From an uncultured bacterium (GTDB lineage: Bacteria; Bacteroidota; Bacteroidia; CAILMK01), in the NCBI GenBank assembly GCA_903829945.1, contig CAIKRV010000077.1, forward strand, positions 1-54,861: a stretch of DNA of 54,861 nucleotides, written 5' to 3'. A program made the position numbers and the translations under genes. The notes under the pieces were generated by a model, which was given only the letters and a program-made list of their open reading frames with translations, did not search any database and was not told the DNA's origin. Below, one piece after another: positions 8,801 through 20,800 of this stretch (its first letter is position 1; the number at the start of each line of letters is the position of its first letter).

Positions 8801-11800
8801 CTGCCGGCTTTGCCTCCTTTGCAAGTTCCTACGGGGCACATTCCGTTTCAGCAGATCCATTATATTATTCAGCAAGTGATTTACATGCCTTATCAGGTTT
8901 AATAAATGGCGCAGCTACTCCTTATAGTGGCGTTACCACCGATATAGACGGACAATTAAGAAATACCAGTACACCTGATATTGGAGCTGATGAATTCACT
9001 CCAATAAATGATGATGCCGGCGTTGCAAGTATTCTAAATCCGTCAGGCGCCTATTGTACCGGTACAACTACCATGTCATGCATTGTTAAAAACTTTGGCT
9101 TACATTCCTTGAGTACTGTTGATATTTATTATACTATTAATGGAGGAAGTCCAATATCGGCTACTTATTCTTTTTCAGCATTAGCAACCGGTGCTACCAC
9201 TACCATAAGCTTTGGTACCTATAGCTTCACCGGAACAAGTAATTCCTTAGTTGTTTATACTAAAAATCCAAATGGAGCTACAGATGGAAACAATTCCAAT
9301 GACACCAGTTCTGAATTAAATATTAAAGCAGGGATCAACGGTTCGAAAACCATTAAAACTTCAGGTGGAGATTTTACAAGTTTTAATGATGCGTTAACCT
9401 CTATCCAAACCAACGGTTTATGTGGTTCTGTTGTAGTAACGGCAGATGATGGAATTTGGGCGGAACAATTAGAAATTCCAAGCACTTTTCCTAGTACTGC
9501 CAGCAAAACTGTAACATTCCAAGGTCACACCGGTGATAGCAGTAAGGTAGTATTATACCATCCGGCTGATTATAATTATTCCACCAATTACGTCATTCAA
9601 TTTGACGGTTGTCAATATGTAAATTTCAAAGAAATCACCATATCTCGTTCCAATGGTTCCGGCTATAATCAATCTATAAACTTCCAAAATGGAGCATCAA
9701 ATAATATGATGCAAGGATGTAATATAGTTGGTGCACCGGGTTGGAGTTATAATAACGTTAATGATAATAGCGCCTCTGATACTAATAATATATTTTTAAG
9801 CACAAGAGTTGCGGGCAACCAATATGCAACTGCAAGTGTATATTTATACAATTCAGCATCGTGGACGTTCCAATATTGTGTATTTGATAGTGGTTATTAT
9901 AATAATTTTTATGCCAGTTACACGACTGACTTAAACATTAAAAATTGTTCATTTACCAATCAACAATATATTTATCCTTACGGATATAATTATGCTGATT
10001 TAAATTTATATTATTGCGGAAATGCACACAATGGAAGCAATGGAATTATCGGAAATCATTTCCTATCCAATAATATCGGAATGCTTGATCAATATAATGC
10101 ATTTGGCGGTACAAACACCTACCCTATTCTTATTGCCAATAATATGTTTATTAATAATGTTAGTAATAGCTACTATGGTTATAATGTGGGTTATTGGGGA
10201 CAATATGTCATTGATCGAATAATTGTGTACAATAGCTTTAATGCTACTACAAGCGGTTCAGGCAATGGAAATTTATATGTAGGAGATTATAGTGGATATT
10301 ATACAGGATATAATCCTTCTATAATTATTGAAAATAATTCATTTGCCAATACCGGTGGCGGATATTGCTTAAATTATAATCAGTGGTACAGCAGTAGCTA
10401 TAATGCAAAAATTAATTATAATAATTATTACTTTACAGGAAGCTACATAGCCACCTATAATTACAGTGGGGCTGCAAGTTCTTTAAGCAGTTGGAAATCT
10501 AATGGATATAGCTTTGATGCCAATTCATATTATGGCAATCCAAGTTATACTAGTGCCACCAATTTACATGCATATGGCTCAACGTTAAATAATCATGCTA
10601 CCCCGGGATGGGTGATTACAGATTATGACGGACAAACAAGAAGTACTAGCACACCTGATATTGGAGCCGATGAATTTACCCCTTCACCAAATGATGCTGG
10701 AATTTCAGCAATTACCAGTCCGGGTAGTGCCTATTGTTCAGGTACCAATACAATTACAGCATTATTAGGAAGTTATGGTACAAATAATTTAAGTAGCGCA
10801 ATTATTACTTGGAGAATTACTGGTTCTGCTACTGCAAGTGGAACTTATACATGGAGCACTACAACCCCACTTACCTTTGGACAAACTGTTAGTTTAAGTG
10901 TAGGGACTTATTCATTTGCTTCCGGTGGCACTTATAATATATCTGTTGCTAGTTCTATGCCTAACGGTACTGCTGATTTAAACAATAGTAATGATAGCAC
11001 CTATCGTTCAGGATTAAGTGCAGGCTTAAGCGGTACCAAAACAATTGCCACCAGCGGTGGTGATTATTCCAGCTTTAATGCTGCCGTTACCGCCATTCAA
11101 ACCAACGGACTATGTGGAGCATTGGTATTGCAAGTAGCCAACGGAACCTATAACGAGCAAGTAAGTATAGGTGCTACATTCCCTACCACTGCTACTAATA
11201 CAGTAACCTTCCAAGGGAATACTTCTGATAGTAGCAAGGTAGTTTTATATTATGCAGCAAGTTCAAGTTATTCAGGTACGCCTTCCAACTATGTAGTACA
11301 ATTAAAGGGGGCACAATATATCACCTTTAAAAATATGTATATCCTTCGTTCAGGAGGCAGTAGCAGTTTTGGTTTTTACTATTATGGCAATGCTGTTGAA
11401 TTAATAGGAGGAGCAAATAATAATAATTTCTTAAATTGTCAAATTAGAGCTCCAAAAAGCAATTACGGTTATTACGGTGCTGATGCCATAACAACAGCTG
11501 ATCCGTATTACTATAACGGTTCAACTGATACTGGTAATACCATAAAAAATTGTAGAATTGTAGGAGGCTATTATAATATTAATCTCTATGGATCCGGTAG
11601 CAGTTCATTAAGTTCTGGAAATGCTATTAAAGGATGTAATATAGATAGCGGCTACAATACTGATATAAATTTATACTTTCAGGATCGTCCGCAAATCAGC
11701 AATAATTATCTTGGATATACCGCTTCTACTCAAGCGAATCTTTATATGTATTATTGTGGAAATAGCGGCAATGATAACCAAGGTTATATTAACGCCAACT

Positions 11801-14800
11801 ACTTCCTGTGCAATAATGGAGGCGAGGCTATTTATGATGTTCAATCCTATTATTTGGGAAGCACTTATAATACCCATAAATTCTTAATCGCAAATAACAT
11901 GATATTGGTATCGGGCTCCGGCACCAGCTATGGAATTTATGAAGGGTATGGAAAAAATAGAACAATCGTATATAATACTGTGAGTGTAACTAATACCAAT
12001 TCAGGTTCTGCAGCATTTTATTATTATGATTATTCTTACAGTTATTCCTCACCTGCTATAGTTGTTAAAAATAATATATGGGCAAATACAGGAGGAGGAT
12101 ATTCCGTAAACTTAAATGGATGGTCAACCTCTTATACCATTACCACAAATTATAATGACTACTATTTTACGGGTAGTAATTTAGGATATTATTATGGTTC
12201 TAATTTTTCTACATTAGCCAATTGGAAATCGGGAACAAGTCAAGATGCAAATTCCATTAGTGCAGACCCAAGCTTTACCAGCAGTACGGATTTACACGTG
12301 CATGGTACAGCAGTTAATAATTCTGCAACACCTATTAGTGGTGTTACCAAAGATTATGATGGAGATATTCGTAGTTTAAGTACTCCTGATATAGGAGCTG
12401 ATGAATTTACACCTCCATTAAATGATGCTGGATTAGCTTCCTTTACTATACCGGGATTATCCTATTGTTTAGGCACCTCGAATGTAACTGTAATATTAAA
12501 AAATTATGGGGCGAATAATTTAACTTCAGCCACTATTAGTTGGTCAGTTAATGGCACACCGCAAACGCCTTATTCTTGGTCAGGAACGCTTACTACAGGT
12601 AATACTGCTTCTGTATTTATCGGGGCATATAGTTTTACCTCTGGAGCATACACAGTGAAAGCATATTCCGTAAATCCAAATGGGACTACGGATGGGGATC
12701 ATAGCAACGACACTACTTCACGAGTAAATATTACCAGTGGCTTAACGGGAACATATACCATTGGCGGTGGCTCTCCTAATTACAGCACTTTTGCAGCAGC
12801 TTTAGTGGACTTAAACAGTAAAGGAATTTGCGGTCCCATTACTTACCAGGTACGAGATGGTGTATATAATGAACAAGTTGCTATTGGGAATATTGCAACA
12901 TCTTCTACAAATACCGTCACTTTCCAAGGTAATACCTCAGATAGTTCGAAGGTGGTATTGTATTACGCATCAAGTGCCAGTTATACCTACCCGCTTCCTA
13001 CCAATAACTATGTAGTACAATTAAAAGGTACTCAATATATTAATTTTAAAAATATGTATATTGACCGGACAGGCTCTACCTCATCCTATGGTACAACTTA
13101 TTTTGGTAATGCGGTCCAATTGTTGAATAATGCAAACAACAATTCATTTACTAGTTGTTTAATTCGCGCCCCGAAAACCAGTTATGGATATTATAATTGT
13201 GATGCAGTAACTACTGCAGATCCTTACATGAACCAAGGTAGTACGGATACAGGAAATGTATTCAGTAATTGCAGAATTGTAGGAGGGTATAATAATATTA
13301 ATTTAATTGGTTCCGGTTCCACGAATTTAAGTGGTGGCAATAAAATTTCCGGATGTATTATTGATAGCGGTTATTACAGTAATATTTATTTAAGCTATCA
13401 GGACCACCCATATATAATCGGCAATAAAGTTGGATATTACAACCAAGGTGCATCCTCTAATGGGAATATTGTAATGTATTATGTGGGTAATACCGCTGCT
13501 GATAATACCGGAAAAATAACCGGTAATGCAATTAATTGTACCAACGGCGGTAATGGAATTGCTGCATTGTATTCGTACTATTTAACGGTCAGTTATAATA
13601 AATACCTGACTCAAATATCAAATAACATGATAACTATCGGAGGAACATCAAGCACCTCGGGTAATGGAATTTACATTTATAATAATAGCTATTTGAATAC
13701 GGTATATAATAGTATAAATATTATTAATACAAATTCAGCAAGTAATGGCATTAGCTATTCGGACTATACTTATACCTATTCATTTGCCATGAATAGTGTT
13801 ATCAAAGATAATATCCTTGCAAATATTGGTGGTGGTTTGGCTTCTACCATTAGCGGTTATTATTATTACTATGGTCCAACAATGAACTATAATGATTATT
13901 ATGTTACAGGCTCTAACATGGGAGCATATTATGGAAATACTTATTCAACCTTAAATGCATGGCAAACTGCCAGCGGCCAAGATGCCAATTCAAGGACTAT
14001 TACTCCATTATTTTACAGCAATACTGATTTGCACTTACATAGTTGTTTAATAAATAATACAGGTACGCCTATTACAGGTGTAACTGTAGATTTTGACAAT
14101 ACTACCAGAAGTAGCACAACCCCAGACATGGGAGCAGATGAATTTACACCATCACCTAATGATGCCGGTATATCTTCGATTTCAAGTCCTGCAATAAATT
14201 ATTGTCCGGGTAGTAATCCAATTAGTGTAGTACTTACAAACTTTGGATCCTCAAGCTTAACAAGTGCTACCATTAATTGGAGTGTTAATGGTACTACACA
14301 AACACCTTATAGTTGGACGGGAAGTATTTCACCGGGAACTACTACCACAGTTTCTATTGGCACTTATAGCTTCTCTTCAGGCACGTATAATTTAAAAGTA
14401 TATTCCAGTTCACCAAATGGAAGTACGGATGGAGACCATTTTAATGATACTATTCAAAAAGCCAATTTGGGTGTAGGCATGACAGGCACATATACTATAG
14501 GAGGCACTTCTCCAAATTATACAACCTTTATGGGTGCTGTAAATGCTGTAGCTACTACAGGCCTATGTGGTGCTGTTACTTTTCAGGTAGCCAATGGCAC
14601 TTATTTTGAAAATGTACAAATTCCTAATTTGCCTACGAATGCTACAAATACGGTGACCTTCCAAGGTAATACCAGTGATAGTTCAAAAGTAGTTTTACAA
14701 TATTATCCAAGTGGGTCAGGAACCAATGAATCATATTATACCATTGCGTTTAATGGTGCAAATTGGGTTACCTTTAAAAATATGGTGATTGCACGTCACA

Positions 14801-17800
14801 GTTCTTATAATGGATATTATTGGACAGGTGGTATTATTTTGATGGAAGCAGGAGCAAGTAATAATACTATAAAATCATGTTATATTAAAGGCAATTCCTA
14901 TTATAGTTTAATGGGCGTTTATGATTACAATACCGCAGATAGTGCGAACAGCTTTATTGGAAATTATTTCACTAGAAGTTCATATGCACTATACTTATAC
15001 GGCAATGGTACCAGCAATCCTATGAAAGGATGGAATATTATCGGAAACACCTTTGATAGTGCCAGTAATTATACCATTAATGCTTGGTATCATGACCATA
15101 TAAAAATTAACAAAAATAAATTTAATCCTACTAAAATATATAATTATAATTATGAGCCGGAAATTCAATTAGGGTATTTACAAAATACCGCCTATGATAA
15201 TGCCGGACAAATAGTAGGTAATTATATAAACACATACAGTACCGCTATTCAGGATTATGCGTATGCATGGTTTTATAGCGGTAGTCAATACAATACTTTA
15301 TTCGCTAATAATATGATTATTTTGGAAGCCAATCCAAGTGATTATGCGCTAGGTATCCAAGAATATTATTGTAAGAATAGAATGATTTATTATAATTCAA
15401 TAAATGTACTCAACACGAATACAAATTCGTGCGATTTATACATGTATGATTATACCAATTCCACAAGTTACCTTCAAAATATTAAAAACAATATTTTTGC
15501 AAATACAGGTGGAGGTGTCAGTGTATTTTATTATCCTGATTACGGTTCCTCATATACTGCAAACTTTGACTATAATGATTATTATAATACCGGTACAAAT
15601 ATTGGTACTTATTATAGCACTAATTATACCTCACTTTCTGCATGGCAAACGGCTACTGGAAAAGATGCACACAGTATTACAGCAAATCCAACATTTGCAA
15701 GTAGCACCAATTTACATATCAGCTCAGCGGCTTTAAATGGTGCAGCAACCCCTATAGCAGGAATCACAAAAGATTTTGACGGTGATACACGCAATACCAC
15801 CACACCAGATATCGGTGCTGATGAGTTTAATCCACCTTCTGTGGATGCAGCCATTGCATCTATCCAGAATCCGGGTGTTGGATATTGTTTAGGTACTACA
15901 ACGGTACAAGCAGTATTAAGCAATAATGGCACAACAACATTAAGCAGTGCTGTGGTGAGTTGGACGGTAAATGGAGTTGCACAAACTCCTTATTCTTGGA
16001 CGGGCAGCTTAATTGCCGGCGGAACGGCTAATTTATCTTTAGGAACTTATAGCTTTACCAGCGGCACCTATTCTTTATTGGTAAAAGTAACCAAGCCAAA
16101 TGCAACTACCGGACCTGATGGCAATCCGTCAAATGATAGTATATATAGAGCCTCCATGTCACAAGGGATGAGTGGCACTTATATTATTGCACATAGTGGT
16201 ACATATGATTATAATTCATTTACCTCGGCTGTTGCTGATTTGGTAGCCAGAGGACTTTGTGGTGCAGTTACATTTAATGTGGCCAACGGAAGTTACAATG
16301 AAAATGTACAGATTCCAAATGTTGCAACTACTGCTACAAATACAGTAAGTTTTGTAGGTAATACAACAGATAGTACCAAGGTAGTTTTACACTACAATCC
16401 AAGCACAAGCACACCATTGGAAGCTACCTATACTTTGGCCATGAATGATACAAGATGGTTTACTTTCAAAAACATGACCATCTCCAGGGATAATGCCACC
16501 AGTGGCGCATATTATTCTGGCGGGGTATTATTAATGGAAAATGGTTCTAGTAATAATGCATTCAGATCTTGCTACTTTACTAATAATGCTTCCTATCCAT
16601 ATATTATGACCATTACGGATAATAATACTAATGATAGTGCCAATACCTTTGATCATAATAGTATTAAAAGAGGTCAATATGCAATTTATATGTCGGGCAC
16701 AGGAGTTAACTCTCCGCAAAAAGGTTGGGTAATTAGTAATAATAACTTTGATAGTGCCTTGTACTATACTATTTACGCATATTATGAAGACCATATTCAA
16801 ATCACTGGAAATTATTTCAATCCAAATAAACAGTATAATTATAGTTATTACCCTGAAATTTATTTAGGATACATGCAGAATACAGTAAATAATTATGCCG
16901 GGAAAATAAGTGGCAATTATTTTAACACGAAGAGTTCTGCAATTCAGGATTATGTTTATGGATATTCTTTCAGCAGTACACAATATCAAGTTTTAATTGC
17001 AAACAATATGATTGTTTTGCAACCTAATCCAAATGATTATGCTTACGGAATTTATTCATATTACACTCATAATAGAGATGTAGTTTATAATAGTGTAAAC
17101 GTATTAAATACTAACTCAAATTCCTATGCATTTTATATGTATGATTATACTTGGAATTCTGGTCAATTAGTAAATATTAAAAATAATATTTGGGATAATA
17201 GTAACGGTGGTTATTGCTCCTATTATTACCAAGCTTACAGTTCAAGTTATAATGCTAATATTGATTATAATGATTATTATTTTTCTGGTAGTAGTTTTGC
17301 TTCCTTTGCAGGGACTAGTTATTCCTCATTATCGGCATTACAAACAGGTTCAGGAAAAGATGCGCATTCTTTAAATGCAAATCCATCTTTCACTTCCACT
17401 ACTGATTTACATATTCATTCATCAGCATTAAATGCAGCTGCTACTCCTATCAATGGAGTAACCAAGGATTTTGATGGAGACACCAGGAATACTACCACTC
17501 CTGACATTGGTGCAGATGAATTTACACCACCTTCAGTAGATGCATCTATTGCTTCAATGGTACCTTACATCAATTACTGTGCAAGTACTAATAATGTAAA
17601 AGCGACAATAGCAAATACAGGTTCCTCTACTATTACTTCAGCAACGATTTCATGGACAGTAAATGGCACTCCTCAAACCCCTTATAGTTGGACAGGTTCA
17701 TTAACTGCCGGCAATTCTACTACCGTAACCGTAGGAACTTATAGCTTTACATCCGGGGTATATTCACTTTTAGTTAAAGTAAGCAACCCTAATGGTATAG

Positions 17801-20800
17801 GTATTGATGGTAATCCATCAAATGACAGTTTATACAATGGCACAATTAATAAAGGCATGAGTGGAACTTATACTATTGCCACTTCCGGAACACCGGACTA
17901 TAGTAGTTTTGCAAATGCCTTGGTTGATTTAAATGCAAAAGGACTTTGCGGAGCTACTTTATTTAATGTTGGAGATGGAACATATACTGACCAATTAACA
18001 ATAAACGCTATTTATAATGCTTCAACTACAAATACGGTAACCTTTAAAGGGAATAATTCTGATAGTACTAAAGTAATTATTGCAGTTACAGCTCCTTCTT
18101 CATCCAGTGCATATTCCATTATGTTTAATGGTGCCAATAATATTATTTTTGATAAAATAACTATTCAACGTACGAGTGGATATGTGAGTTATTATTGGAT
18201 GCCAGATGTAGTTTTAATCCAAGGCGGTTCCAATCATATTACCATTAAACGTGGTCAAATACTAGGTAATAGTTCCTATCCTTGGTCAGGTTATTTAGTA
18301 AATGCCACCAGTTCCTCCATAGATTCGGCAAATACTATTTCAGGAAATTATTTAACAAATAGCGCTTATGGAATTGCATTTTACGGATCTGGCACTTCTT
18401 CTTTAGAAGGTAATAATGTAATCTCTGGAAATACCTTCTATAATATTAACTACTACCCTGTTTATTTAATGTACCAAAACTATAATAAAGTAATAGGCAA
18501 TAATTTTGGCACACTTAGCAATTCATCGTATTATCAAATTTATCGCTATTATGTAGCAGATGGTAGTTGGATAAGTAAAAATGTATTTAATTGCTCCACC
18601 GGCGGCTATGGAATATACAGTTATTCTTGTTCTGCCTCTTCTTCCAACCCATCGTATATAGCTAATAATATGTTTGCAATGGGGACTAACTCTAACTATG
18701 CCATCAATGAATATTATGGTGCTTATTTAAATATTTATGATAATAGCATGCTTCAAACAAGTGGTGCAAGCTCTAGTTACACCATGTATATTTATTCCGG
18801 CGGTTCAGGCTATAATATTGAAGGTAATGCAGTAGTTAATAGAAATGGCGGAGCGGCTGTTTATATTTACAATTACAGTGGTTCTTCATGGACGATAAAT
18901 TATAATGATTATTATACCACAGGTACTAATATTGGATATTATAATGGTTCAGGTTATACCACTCTTTCTTCATGGAAAACCAGTACCGGTGTAGATGCTA
19001 ATTCAATAAGTGTAAATCCGTCTTTTGTATCGAGTACCGATTTACATATCAGTAGTCTTGCACCTTGCGGTTTAAAGAATCAAGGAGTTTCTTTATCAGG
19101 TATTACTGATGATATAGATGGAGACCTTCGCCCAAGTAAACCGGATATCGGTGCCGATCAATTGAGTGGTACCATTCCTGGCGGACAATGGGTAGGTGGT
19201 GTTTCTACGGATTGGCTTACCTCAAGCAATTGGTGTAATGGAAGTGTGCCTGCATTAACTGACAATGTCCTTATTGGAGCCGGTGCTGTTTATTATCCGG
19301 TAATTGGAAGTTCTTCAACTACAGGAACGGCTGATTCAATCACTATTAATTCCGGAGGTTCATTAACCGTTAGCGGTGGTAAATTAACGATGCATGGAGA
19401 AATGATTAATAATGGTACTTTAGCAATTTCTTCTGGAGAATTAGTTACTGAATTTGTACCTTCCTCAACCACCATTCCAATTATTACCGGTAGTGGAACA
19501 TTCTCCTACACAGGTGGTGATATAAATTTTGCGGGTAATGGAAATATTTTAGTACCGGTACAAAATTATTGGGGATTGACAACCTCCAATAGCGGGATTC
19601 GTTATTTAAACGGTAATACTACAGTGAATGGAAATTTATTTATTGAATCAGGTACAACACTTAGTATAGGTTCTAATACACTTACCATGAAAGGCGATTC
19701 ATCACATGTATTTGGAACTTTACAAGGAGGGGTAACATCTAACTTGATTATTACAGGCACAGGAAATAAAGTTAATATACCTTATATTCAAAATGGCTTA
19801 AATAAATTAACCATAAATAAATCCAACGGTGCTTATCTTTCAGGTAATGTAAGTGTGGATGATTCTTTGGTTCTTAAAAAAGGAACATTTGAATTGCGAA
19901 ATAATACCTTATATCTCAATGGTCCTATCAGCACAGTAAGTGGTAATTTAAAAGGTGGTACTACCTCTGGAATATTTTTTGGAGGAACCAAAGCTCGTAC
20001 TACTTTACCTGCAGTTACTAATGGATTAAGTGTTTTGAATATTAGCAGGAATAATGGTATTAGTCTAGGAGCAAACCTAAGCATTAATGATACTTTATTG
20101 TTAAATTTAGGAGTACTTGATTTAATAACCAATAGTGCAAGTATTAGCTTGGGCAATAATAGAAATATTGTGCGATCAGATGGAACCATGAATGCCGCAC
20201 CTACAGTAACCGGTGCAAGTAGTACCATAAATATTTATTATACTGATACTTTAGTTACGGATAATGAACTACCAAACACCGTTAATAATGTTATTATAAC
20301 TGCGTCTGGCAATGTTCATCTCAATCACAACTTGACAGTAAATGGTGATTTCACAATTTCATCTGGTAATTTCATGATTGGTAAACATATTCTTGCCTTA
20401 GGTGGAAAACTTGTGACAACTGGTACTATTCAAGGAGGACTAACTTCGACTTTAGCTGTAAATGATTATTCAGGAACAGCATTACAATTGGATATTCCTT
20501 CAGGATTTAGTTTAAGTAAATTAAAAATTAATCGTACCAATGGCGCTAATATAAAAGGGAACGTTTACATTAATGATACCTTAGATATGACGCTTGGTTT
20601 ATTAAACACAGATCATACCGTATCCTTATCAAGAATAGATACAGTTAAATTAGGTAGCACTGGTCTTATTTTAAATGAGAGTGGTACAAGTTATGTGAAT
20701 GGACGAATTTCTACTTTTAGAAATATTTCAAACAACAATACCTTAAATAATTTTGGAAATATAGGAATAGACATTACCATTCCAACTACAGGAACCAATC

